From NCBI GenBank assembly GCA_902783305.1, contig CACZQU010000227.1, positions 1 through 5,356 on the forward strand: a stretch of 5,356 bases of DNA, in the 5' to 3' direction. The notes under the pieces were generated by a model, which was not told the DNA's origin, did no database searches, and saw only the letters and a list, made by a program, of their open reading frames with translations. This DNA is from an uncultured Lachnospiraceae bacterium. GTDB taxonomy: Bacteria > Bacillota > Clostridia > Lachnospirales > Lachnospiraceae. This document shows, piece after piece, positions 1-5,283 of the stretch. Numbering within the stretch: position 1 is the stretch's first letter; each line of letters opens with the position of its first letter. The position numbers and the translations under genes are program-made.

Positions 1-9
1 CATGGAATA

Positions 10-86
10 CGAATATAGGGGCAGGATTGTGGGAGTGCGAAGCACGGAACAATCCGTAGGAGTCATTTTGCACTGCAATCATATAT
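10..86 (+). repeat. Dispersed repeat element, copy A (short form), upstream of SDR gene
   Basis: The element opens with the 13-base box CGAATATAGGGGC (10-22) and has a core at 31-86. The same box and core occur on the minus strand at the far end of the window (5344-5356 and 5201-5257). Aligned by hand, the cores differ at 9 of 56 positions plus one gap, about 84% identity. Copy A contains a nested inverted repeat: GGATTGT (24-30) pairs with ACAATCC (49-55), enclosing GTGC-GAA-GCAC (35-45). The core ends 27 bases before the SDR start codon, so it lies in the promoter/leader region of that gene. No ORF explains it. The shared sequence is seen directly; its role is unknown. Confidence 0.8.
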
Positions 87-102
87 CTCTATATGGATCT
101 GA

Positions 103-108
103 AAGGAG
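103..108 (+). promoter_or_regulatory. Ribosome binding site of the SDR gene
   Basis: AAGGAG lies 5 bases before the ATG at 114. It favours that start over the in-frame upstream ATG at 93, which has no Shine-Dalgarno sequence and lies at the edge of repeat copy A. Confidence 0.85.
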
Positions 109-113
109 TTTTC

Positions 114-887
114 ATGAAGAATTATTTTGATCTCAGCGGCCAGGTTGCAATCGTAACAGGATGCTCCGGCGGTCTTGGCGTTCAGATGGCCAAAGCACTT
201 GCCAACCAGGGCGCAAAGATTGTTGTCGTAGCCAGACGCCAGAACCTGATCGAGCAGGTAGCACAGGAAATTGCAAAGGATTTCGGAGTGGATACTCTCC
301 CGGTCAGATGTGACATTACCGATACCGCAGCTGTGGACGCGATGGTCGATACCGTTATGGAGAAATTCGGACGTATCGATATCCTGATCAACAATGCCGG
401 TACCGGCGCTGTCGCTCCCGCCGAGGATATCACGGATGACCAGTTTGAAAATGAAATGAACATTGATCTCTTCGGAACCTTCCGGGTTGCCCGCGCTGTC
501 GCGAAAAAAGCCATGATCCCGGCCCGGTACGGCAGAGTCATCAATATTGCCTCTATGTATGGCCTTGTCGGCAACAAAATCGCCGGCTCCGCACCCTATC
601 ACGCCGCAAAAGGCGGCGTTGTCAACCTGACCCGTGCCCTCGCGGCAGAGTGGGGAAAATACGGCATCACCGTAAACGCCATCTGCCCTGGATATTTCTA
701 TACCGACCTCACCCGGCAGACCCTCGACAGCGATTTCTTCCAGCAGAACGCCAGGACGATGATCCCCGAGGAGAGGTATGGAAACGAAGGCGAGCTGGAC
801 ACCGCAGCGATTTTCCTCGCTTCCCCGGCTTCCAGCTATGTCACCGGCGTACCTGTTCCGGTTGACGGCGGTTATACCTGCATGTAA
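114..887 (+). CDS. SDR family NAD(P)-dependent oxidoreductase, gluconate 5-dehydrogenase-like
   Basis: This is a 257-residue classical short-chain dehydrogenase/reductase, the usual length for the family. Visible motifs are the Rossmann nucleotide-binding TGCSGGLG (15-22), NNAG (93-96), the catalytic tetrad Asn116, Ser147, Tyr162 and Lys166 (YHAAK), the CPG turn (191-193) and the C-terminal VPVDGGYTC (248-256). The region DLFGTFRVARA plus IASMYGLVG and the end EGELDTAAIFLASPASSYVTG resemble proteins annotated as gluconate 5-dehydrogenase or 2-deoxy-gluconate 3-dehydrogenase in gut Clostridia, which interconvert keto- and hydroxy-sugar acids in the cytosol. The substrate cannot be fixed from sequence: FabG-like or other polyol/steroid SDR activities remain possible. 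The start at 114 is chosen for its Shine-Dalgarno. The gene appears monocistronic, with repeat copy A upstream and a terminator about 100 bases downstream. No sugar-acid transport or kinase gene is adjacent to support the pathway. Confidence 0.93.
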   Translation: MKNYFDLSGQVAIVTGCSGGLGVQMAKALANQGAKIVVVARRQNLIEQVAQEIAKDFGVDTLPVRCDITDTAAVDAMVDTVMEKFGRIDILINNAGTGAVAPAEDITDDQFENEMNIDLFGTFRVARAVAKKAMIPARYGRVINIASMYGLVGNKIAGSAPYHAAKGGVVNLTRALAAEWGKYGITVNAICPGYFYTDLTRQTLDSDFFQQNARTMIPEERYGNEGELDTAAIFLASPASSYVTGVPVPVDGGYTCM

Positions 888-945
888 GAATTCAGCTGCA
901 GGGAAGAGGAAGGCAAAGCCGCACCTCTCCCCTCCCCGGACTGCA

Positions 946-963
946 TTCCGACGTCAGTCGGAA
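946..963. repeat. Small perfect hairpin downstream of the SDR gene
   Basis: TTCCGAC (946-952) and GTCGGAA (957-963) form a 7-bp stem around a GTCA loop. No T-run follows on either strand, so it is not a terminator by itself. It may be a 3'-end structure of the SDR transcript. It lies in the 251-base convergent gap, whose only other clear feature is the terminator at 989-1024. Confidence 0.4.
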
Positions 964-988
964 ATACTTCATTACGCGGCTTGGGGGC

Positions 989-1024
989 AAAAAAAGGGAA
1001 GAACCTGATGTTCTTCCCTTTTTT
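989..1024. terminator. Bidirectional Rho-independent terminator between SDR and GNAT genes
   Basis: A 9-bp stem GGGAAGAAC (996-1004) / GTTCTTCCC (1010-1018) with loop CTGAT is flanked by seven A on the left (989-995) and six T on the right (1019-1024). The A/T runs extend the stem and supply a U-tract in both directions. It would end the rightward SDR transcript and the leftward GNAT transcript, which converge here. Confidence 0.93.
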
Positions 1025-1138
1025 CGTTTCCACCCCATCAAGGACTCCTTCACGTCAGCTTCAGAATCGTACATTGCCCCGACCGCCTGTCCAGACCGGG
1101 CAATGGTATTGTGGGTGACAGGCAAACTGCCTCCAGCT

Positions 1139-1891
1139 CTACGGCTGTACTCTGAACCAGTATTGGTACAGCTGCCGGAATCCCAAAGACTCATATAATG
1201 ACAAGGCCGGACCATTTCCTTCCACAATCTGCAGATAGGCTTTGTCTGCGCCTTTTCTTCTGCCCTCCTCAAGAAGGGCGGTACAGATCTGCCTGGCCAG
1301 TCCCATACGGCGCAGATCATCCCGTACATGTATGGCATAAATCCCGACATAATCCCGGTCCAGTATTCCCAGCCCGGTAGCGGCGATCCTTCCTTCCCTC
1401 CGGACGCATGCGCAGATTGTTTCCTTGGGAATGGCACGATACATGGAAGGAACTACCCTTTTGTGAACCGGATTCGTCATCTGCTTCAGATCAAAAAGCG
1501 AATGAATCCATTCCTCGGGAATTCCTTCCAGAAATACCACCTGATCCGTCGGATAACCGGTTTTTGCATCCTCCAGATCCAATGTCATGACATTTGTGAC
1601 GTGCTGAATTTCATAGCCTCTGTTTTCCAGCATGAAGTCAAAGTTCTGCGTCACAAGAGGACTGATCTTAAAGACCGCCGGAGACCCAAGACGTCTGTAT
1701 TCATGTTCACAGTACGGAATCTTTACACTCCAGGGAAGCGTCGATTCCGCAAACTGTTCAACGCTGTTGGTACGATGGGTATAGAAATAAGAAAACCGCA
1801 GGATCCATCCGTCGTACAGCTCCATTTTGTGTGAAGGCCAGGCATTCAGTGAAAGATCCTCGATCTGCTTGATTTTTTCTTTTCCCGTCAT
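1139..1891 (-). CDS. GNAT family N-acetyltransferase
   Basis: This 250-residue protein has a C-terminal GNAT fold. Motif A is visible as AIHVRDDLRRMGLARQI (186-202), where R-R-M-G-L-A (194-199) fits the acetyl-CoA pyrophosphate-binding R/Q-x-x-G-x-G/A pattern. Motif B follows as NGPALSLYESLGF (226-238). The N-terminal half, with LYDGWILRF (25-33), HRTNSV (39-44) and a GYEI segment (92-95), is a second, degenerate GNAT-like half seen in about 250-residue Firmicute acetyltransferases of unknown substrate. It presumably transfers acetyl from acetyl-CoA to an amine in the cytosol; the substrate is not predictable. An ORF open to 2044 would begin with GTG and lack homology-like content. The ATG at 1891 has a strong Shine-Dalgarno and begins the conserved part. 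It is transcribed divergently from the prepilin peptidase operon and convergently with the SDR gene. Confidence 0.92.
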   Translation of the reverse strand: MTGKEKIKQIEDLSLNAWPSHKMELYDGWILRFSYFYTHRTNSVEQFAESTLPWSVKIPYCEHEYRRLGSPAVFKISPLVTQNFDFMLENRGYEIQHVTNVMTLDLEDAKTGYPTDQVVFLEGIPEEWIHSLFDLKQMTNPVHKRVVPSMYRAIPKETICACVRREGRIAATGLGILDRDYVGIYAIHVRDDLRRMGLARQICTALLEEGRRKGADKAYLQIVEGNGPALSLYESLGFRQLYQYWFRVQP

Positions 1892-1899
1892 TCCGCTTT

Positions 1900-1908
1900 C
1901 CTCCCTCC
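1900..1908 (-). promoter_or_regulatory. Ribosome binding site of the GNAT gene (doubled GGAGG)
   Basis: Read on the minus strand this is GGAGGGAGG, two overlapping Shine-Dalgarno cores. The nearer one lies 8 bases before the ATG at 1891. It decides this start over the in-frame GTG at 2044. Confidence 0.85.
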
Positions 1909-1928
1909 CTGCAGCAGTAACACCGTGA

Positions 1929-1956
1929 AAAATAAAACAAAAAATCGATGACTCAA
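1929..1956 (-). promoter_or_regulatory. Possible sigma-A promoter of the GNAT gene
   Basis: On the minus strand, TTGAGT (1951-1956) and TATTTT (1929-1934) are separated by 16 bases, in an AT-rich stretch about 40 bases from the GNAT start codon. The match is imperfect. It is the only plausible leftward promoter seen close to the gene. Confidence 0.35.
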
Positions 1957-1958
1957 CC

Positions 1959-1988
1959 TTGACAGGCAGGTATTTTTCTGAATATAAT
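1959..1988 (+). promoter_or_regulatory. Consensus sigma-A promoter pointing toward the prepilin peptidase operon
   Basis: A perfect -35 TTGACA (1959-1964) and perfect -10 TATAAT (1983-1988) are separated by 18 bases. Transcription would start near 1995. The first protein gene downstream on this strand starts at 2209, giving a leader of about 215 bases. A terminator-like hairpin sits at 2013-2040, so the promoter either drives an attenuated leader or a very short RNA. Confidence 0.85.
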
Positions 1989-2012
1989 AAAGTATCGGAG
2001 TTCTTCCGTCCC

Positions 2013-2040
2013 ATACGAACCGGTTCCGGATCGTATTTTT
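2013..2040 (+). terminator. Early terminator/attenuator hairpin in the operon leader
   Basis: ATACGA (2013-2018) pairs with TCGTAT (2031-2036). After one A-A mismatch, CCG (2020-2022) pairs with CGG (2027-2029) around loop GTTC. A run of five T (2036-2040) overlaps and follows the 3' arm. This is a fair intrinsic terminator for rightward transcription, beginning only about 20 bases after the predicted start site. No alternative antiterminator pairing is obvious by eye. Confidence 0.6.
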
Positions 2041-2208
2041 CCACATAATACTTTTTAAAAACTGGATCAGACCCTTATGCCGGAGTTTCCAGTCCGAAAA
2101 AAAACGGTAAGTCCCATTTTCGCAAGGCAGATAAACCAATAGCTTTGTTTGTTTGTATTGCCGCGAAATTTCGTCTTCCCCGGCTGAAGGGAGAAAGAAG
2201 GTGACGCT

Positions 2209-2742
2209 ATGAGAAGCGAAAGCCTGGCCATTCTTGCCGCAGCAGGTGCAGCCTGGATGGATTGGCGTTTTGCGAAGGTTAAAAATGAATGGATTCTCAT
2301 CTGCCTGTTATCCGGCCTCGCTGCCCGTTGGCTCGAAAGCAGCTGGCGGGGGATCATTGACGGCTTAACCGGAGCGCTTGCCGCGGTTTTGCTGACAGGA
2401 TGGCTGTTTGTTTTCCGGATGCTTGGAGCAGGAGACATCAAGCTCCTGACCGTCCTGGGCATTTTTCTCGGACCCTCACATTTCCTGACGACCCTGTGGC
2501 TCTCCTTTCTTTTCGGAGCGGTACAGGCAGTCTGGATCCTGACAAGGAAAAAACTATGGAGAAAAAGAATCCTCTATTTCTGTGCCTATCTCCGGACCGA
2601 AGAAGAACGTCGGAGAAAAAAGATACAACGCCATCCGTATCCTTATCGTCAGGGAAGTGTAGAAAACCCGGAAAACATTCATTTTACTGTCCCTGTTTTA
2701 CTAAGCTTGCTATGCACATTTCTTTATGCCTGTAAATCTTGA
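2209..2742 (+). CDS. A24 family prepilin peptidase (TadV/CpaA-like)
   Basis: This 177-residue integral membrane aspartic peptidase has the family's two catalytic aspartates. The first is Asp18 in MDWRFAKVKN (17-26), matching the D-x-R-x(3)-I/V-x-N signature; the second is Asp76 in the GxGD motif GAGDIK (73-78). Hydrophobic segments occur near residues 5-16, 28-40, 53-70, 79-110 and 158-174. A basic cytoplasmic stretch (112-142) precedes the last helix. The N-terminal methyltransferase domain of PilD is absent, as is normal for TadV/CpaA enzymes of Tad (type IVc) pili, which cleave leader peptides of Flp prepilins at the cytoplasmic membrane. The ATG has AAGGTG 5 bases upstream. The gene lies 14 bases before the TadZ/CpaE-like gene, so the two are probably one operon. 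No prepilin substrate gene is in the window. Confidence 0.88.
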   Translation: MRSESLAILAAAGAAWMDWRFAKVKNEWILICLLSGLAARWLESSWRGIIDGLTGALAAVLLTGWLFVFRMLGAGDIKLLTVLGIFLGPSHFLTTLWLSFLFGAVQAVWILTRKKLWRKRILYFCAYLRTEEERRRKKIQRHPYPYRQGSVENPENIHFTVPVLLSLLCTFLYACKS

Positions 2743-2745
2743 TCC

Positions 2746-2750
2746 GGAGG
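2746..2750 (+). promoter_or_regulatory. Ribosome binding site of the TadZ/CpaE-like gene
   Basis: GGAGG lies 6 bases before the ATG at 2757. It rules out the upstream in-frame TTG at 2739, which overlaps the stop codon of the prepilin peptidase gene. Confidence 0.85.
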
Positions 2751-2756
2751 TGTTCC

Positions 2757-3758
2757 ATGAAAAGAAGTATTTTTGCTGTCTGCGATCCGGAATCCGAATA
2801 TGCAGAAAACTTTGCCGATTATCTGAACCAGAAAAATCAGCTTCCGTTTGAAGTACATGCTTTCACTTCTCCTGAAGCGCTGGTTGCCTTTGCCAGGGAG
2901 CATCCGATTGAGCTCCTCCTGGTCAACGCGTCAGCTCTGACCAGGGAAGTAAAGCTTCTGGAGACAGGGAAACTGGTGATATTGTCAGAGGGAGAGGAAT
3001 GCCCCGATCCCTACGACAGTGTCTATAAGTATCAGTCAACCTCCAGAATCGTACAGGAGACAATGGCTGTATATGGAGAAGGAAGCACCCGCTATTCTCT
3101 CCTCCCCGTACTGCATAAAAATATTACGGTTTTTGGTGTCTATTCCCCGCTGGGAAGATGCGGAAAAACCACATTTGCCCTGACTCTCGGTCAGGAGCTT
3201 GCCCGTACCCGTCCCACTCTTTATCTCAGTCTGGATGGATGGTCCGGCTTTTCCGCTCTGATGAAAAGGGATTTTTCACGAAGCTTCAGTGATCTTCTCT
3301 ACTATGCAAGACTCCGGGAAGAAGGAATGATCCACCGGATCAACAGTGCTGTTGTGACAAAGGAGCATCTGGATTATATTCCTCCTGTCACCCTTGAGGA
3401 CGACATCCGCCAGGCAACCTGGGAGGATCTGGAATATATCCTGAACGAAATCGTTTCCTACAGCAATTACGAAAGCATTATCATCGACATCGGAAATGCT
3501 TTCCCGGATCCCTTCCGGCTGATCCAATGGTGCGGCACCGTCTTTCTTCCGGTGCTGGAAGACCCGGTTTCCGTATGTAAGCTGAACCAGTTTGAGCATT
3601 TCCTGACAGATCCTGCGTATAACGGAATCGGTGAAAAAATCACGAAAGTGAATGTTCCGCTTCTCTCCTGCGCCCATTCTTCGGACAATTACGTAGAGAA
3701 GCTTCTCTGGAGTGAAACAGGAGAATATGTCCGGGAGATCCTGAAGCACCAGCCGTAA
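2757..3758 (+). CDS. TadZ/CpaE-like ParA/MinD-family ATPase with N-terminal pseudo-receiver domain
   Basis: This is a 333-residue cytosolic protein. Residues 1-105 look like a response-regulator receiver fold: SIFAVCDPESEYAENFADYL at the start and IELLLVNASAL (51-61), where Asn57 stands in place of the phosphoacceptor Asp. Residues 122-330 are a MinD/ParA-like ATPase. The P-loop is SPLGRCGKTTF (130-140), with Lys137 and Thr138. The second Lys typical of the deviant Walker A (KGGxGKT) is Leu132 and the second Gly is Arg134. Asp160 in LSLDGW and IIIDIG (241-246, Asp244, Walker B-like) follow. This two-domain layout is that of TadZ/CpaE, which localise Tad pilus assembly at the cell pole. The gene follows the prepilin peptidase gene by 14 bases, which supports the call. 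No tadA/cpaF, tadB or tadC follows; the next gene is a convergent tRNA. No rightward terminator is visible after it. Confidence 0.82.
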   Translation: MKRSIFAVCDPESEYAENFADYLNQKNQLPFEVHAFTSPEALVAFAREHPIELLLVNASALTREVKLLETGKLVILSEGEECPDPYDSVYKYQSTSRIVQETMAVYGEGSTRYSLLPVLHKNITVFGVYSPLGRCGKTTFALTLGQELARTRPTLYLSLDGWSGFSALMKRDFSRSFSDLLYYARLREEGMIHRINSAVVTKEHLDYIPPVTLEDDIRQATWEDLEYILNEIVSYSNYESIIIDIGNAFPDPFRLIQWCGTVFLPVLEDPVSVCKLNQFEHFLTDPAYNGIGEKITKVNVPLLSCAHSSDNYVEKLLWSETGEYVREILKHQP

Positions 3759-3816
3759 CCGCTTTACTACGATCAACGCCTGCCTGTTCAGACCTCCTTC
3801 GGGAATACATAAACCG

Positions 3817-3848
3817 AAAAAAGGAGCCTCTCCATAAGAGAGGCTCCT
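3817..3848 (-). terminator. Rho-independent terminator of tRNA-Gln
   Basis: A perfect 11-bp stem (AGGAGCCTCTC 3822-3832 / GAGAGGCTCCT 3838-3848) with loop CATAA is followed on the minus strand by six T (complement of 3817-3822). The hairpin begins 3 bases after the tRNA 3' end. On the plus strand no T-run follows it, so it should not efficiently stop the convergent operon transcript. Confidence 0.92.
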
Positions 3849-3851
3849 CAG

Positions 3852-3923
3852 CAGCGCTACAAGGATTCGAACCTTGAAATGACGGAGTCAGAGTCCGTTG
3901 CCTTACCATTTGGCGATAGCGCT
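3852..3923 (-). tRNA. tRNA-Gln (anticodon CUG)
   Basis: The 72-base minus-strand sequence folds as a full cloverleaf. The acceptor is AGCGCTA / TAGCGCT with discriminator G, and the D stem is GCC/GGC around AAATGGTAA. The anticodon stem ACGGA/TCCGT carries loop CTCTGAC, giving anticodon CTG for codon CAG. The variable loop is CATTT and the T arm is CAAGG-TTCGAAT-CCTTG. The 3' CCA is not encoded and must be added after transcription. The gene is a single tRNA with its own promoter and terminator. Confidence 0.97.
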
Positions 3924-3950
3924 ACATGTCACACGCTTGCGACAGGAATG

Positions 3951-3979
3951 AGTATACTACATTTATTCTGCCAATGCAA
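3951..3979 (-). promoter_or_regulatory. Sigma-A promoter of tRNA-Gln
   Basis: On the minus strand, TTGCAT (3974-3979) and TATACT (3951-3956) are separated by 17 bases. Transcription would begin about 20 bases before the tRNA 5' end, fitting a short precursor leader. Confidence 0.85.
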
Positions 3980-4179
3980 GAACTTTTTTTCTTCAACAGG
4001 ATTTTTTTTCGCTTCTGTTACTATTCACGGAATAACCATAACGCCACGCGCAGGGAAGGTCAGACCGTGAATAGTAACCCGCTTCTTTCCTGAAAGCAGA
4101 GTTGAACCCAGGTCTGGCCGCTGAAGTGCGGTAAAGAAACAGCTCTGTCAGGTTGTCCGGAACATTCCTTTCCCTTTCT
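3980..4179. other. Intergenic DNA between tRNA promoter and SGNH gene end
   Basis: Apart from the 14-bp inverted repeat this stretch holds two T-rich runs on the plus strand (3984-3990, seven T; 4002-4009, eight T). It also carries about 100 bases (4079-4179) in which nothing was recognised. No convincing terminator directly behind the SGNH stop codon was found, and no ORF with a ribosome binding site is present. Confidence 0.5.
4017..4078. repeat. Perfect 14-bp inverted repeat with 34-base spacer
   Basis: GTTACTATTCACGG (4017-4030) is matched by CCGTGAATAGTAAC (4065-4078). The 34-base spacer is GC-rich. A stretch of eight T (4002-4009) lies left of the repeat, and no T-run directly follows an arm on either strand, so it is not a standard intrinsic terminator. 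It lies in the 256-base gap between the tRNA promoter and the end of the SGNH gene. It may be a transcript 3'-end structure, a dispersed palindrome, or a protein-binding pair. Confidence 0.75.
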
Positions 4180-5190
4180 TTACGAAGCGGCCAGATAACT
4201 CATCAGGATATTATACATTCTTGTACTTGTTTTCAGGGAATAATGAACTCCATCCATTTCTTTCCCATAGCAGAAGCCGGATTTGTACATCCTGCTCCAC
4301 AGATCAATCACCGTATAATCAGGAACCCGCTTTTTGATCAGCATGTTGAACCGGTAAACCGCCTCCTGAGACAGATAGGACGAAAGAGACCCATTTCCCG
4401 GTGCGATATCCGCATAATACAAATCCACATTTTCATCATGGAGATCCTCGGCAAGCTTACTCAGAACCGATGACGTATACCGGACAGAGCGTAAAACCGG
4501 ACCGGATATTTCAGAAACCGTACCGAAAATATCACGGGCTTCGCCTACTCCATAAGCAATAATGACAGCCACAGGCCTTTCATCTCCATCATCATTCAGC
4601 TGATTCAGGTGAAAATACAACTCAGACGCAGCGCCGATCCTGATCTTTGAGAGAATACTGCGGCTGTTGTAGTTTCCGATGACATCATTAAACCATTCGA
4701 AGCCATGCTGCGTACGAATGATGAAGATCACATCCCGCAGCTCCTGTACCCCATAGTACTTTATAACAGCCGTTCTGATCCCATTCATTCTGGAATCTCC
4801 TACGATAATGACTTTTTTGTACTTTCCCGGTACGGCTTCAGGAGCTTTTGCGTGATCCTTTGACGTAGGAAAACCGACATCATACAGGCGGAGATTCCGG
4901 GTCACCTTGACCGGTTTTCCCGGCAGATACTTCGCTCCTCTGATCTTTCCTCTCACCACGTCCCAGCCAAGAAAATTATAGCTGACATAATTATACTCAT
5001 TTTTTCCCGGTACCGGAAGAAGAATCGAACTGTCTGCTTCTGCCTTTATGTCATACATCAGTTTCCCGGTCTGACTTGAATACATTTTTACCCGGAATGT
5101 CTTCGCTGAGCACTGCGATGCCACTCCAAAAATAAAAAGAAAGAGAATAAACGCGATTTTTCTTTTTGTTTCAGAGTTTTCACTTTTCAT
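4180..5190 (-). CDS. Secreted SGNH/GDSL-like hydrolase with InlB B-repeat-like N-terminal domain
   Basis: This is a 336-residue protein. Residues 8-30 form a signal peptide: a basic start KRK, a hydrophobic core IAFILFLFIFGVA, and a probable cleavage after SQCSA. The Cys27 context is a poor lipobox. Residues 31-106 include FLGWDVVRGKIRGAKYLPG (73-91) followed by VTRNLRLYDV (96-105). This is the pattern of InlB B-repeat/Listeria-Bacteroides repeat domains (F-x-GW ... Y-x-x-G ... N-L-x-LY). After a linker, the SGNH domain starts with VIIVGDSRMNG (127-137; block I, nucleophile Ser133) and ends with EMDGVHYS (311-318; block V, Asp313 and His316). The usual block III G-x-N-D is replaced by YGVGEARD (213-220). 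It probably acts outside the membrane as an esterase or deacetylase; the substrate is unknown. The start at 5190 is chosen for its ribosome binding site over the ATG at 5202. Confidence 0.83.
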   Translation of the reverse strand: MKSENSETKRKIAFILFLFIFGVASQCSAKTFRVKMYSSQTGKLMYDIKAEADSSILLPVPGKNEYNYVSYNFLGWDVVRGKIRGAKYLPGKPVKVTRNLRLYDVGFPTSKDHAKAPEAVPGKYKKVIIVGDSRMNGIRTAVIKYYGVQELRDVIFIIRTQHGFEWFNDVIGNYNSRSILSKIRIGAASELYFHLNQLNDDGDERPVAVIIAYGVGEARDIFGTVSEISGPVLRSVRYTSSVLSKLAEDLHDENVDLYYADIAPGNGSLSSYLSQEAVYRFNMLIKKRVPDYTVIDLWSRMYKSGFCYGKEMDGVHYSLKTSTRMYNILMSYLAAS

Positions 5191-5196
5191 ACAGAT

Positions 5197-5200
5197 CCTC
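5197..5200 (-). promoter_or_regulatory. Ribosome binding site of the SGNH gene
   Basis: GAGG on the minus strand lies 6 bases before the ATG at 5190. The alternative in-frame ATG at 5202 has no Shine-Dalgarno, and its first bases belong to the end of repeat copy B. Confidence 0.7.
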
Positions 5201-5261
5201 ATCTATGATTGTGATGCAAAATGGCTCCTGCGGTTTGTTCCCTGCTTCACACTGCCCGGAC

Positions 5262-5283
5262 CTGGAGTCATCTATGACTCCAG
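5262..5283. repeat. 22-base palindrome inside repeat copy B
   Basis: The arms CTGGAGTCAT (5262-5271) and ATGACTCCAG (5274-5283) are perfectly complementary, with only CT between them. It abuts the next hairpin, sharing base 5283. Confidence 0.85.

Larger units (their letters stand above)
1892..2208. other. 317-base divergent intergenic region
   Basis: This region between the GNAT and prepilin peptidase starts holds the doubled GNAT ribosome binding site, a weak leftward promoter, the consensus rightward promoter and the hairpin described separately. The remainder, 2041-2190, is AT-rich and contains a perfect 10-bp palindrome CGAAATTTCG (2164-2173) about 35 bases before the peptidase start, a possible operator. 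No convincing second rightward promoter, small ORF with a ribosome binding site, or recognised riboswitch was found. Confidence 0.6.

Noticed and set aside
68..95. Possible promoter TTGCAC-16-TATATG before the SDR gene
   Set aside because: Transcription would begin near 102, inside the ribosome binding site, leaving almost no leader; the bases are also explained by the repeat element.
63..602. Long minus-strand open frames under the SDR gene (63-602 and 182-577)
   Set aside because: They are fully antisense to a well-supported SDR gene, have no recognisable motif and reflect its codon bias.
892..1437. Minus-strand open frame of 181 codons overlapping the GNAT gene and the terminator
   Set aside because: It runs through the terminator and overlaps the GNAT gene in another frame, with low-complexity composition and no domain.
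1328..1834. Plus-strand open frame of 168 codons inside the GNAT gene
   Set aside because: Antisense shadow of a clear GNAT domain; no ribosome binding site or domain features.
2077..2142. Small plus-strand ORF of 21 codons in the leader of the prepilin peptidase operon
   Set aside because: No Shine-Dalgarno before its ATG and no leader-peptide feature such as repeated regulatory codons.
3640..3909. Minus-strand open frame of 89 codons covering the tRNA-Gln gene
   Set aside because: It is a translation of the tRNA and its terminator, extended under the TadZ/CpaE-like gene.
4153..4473. Plus-strand open frame of 106 codons under the SGNH gene
   Set aside because: Antisense to the conserved C-terminal part of the SGNH protein; no domain or ribosome binding site.
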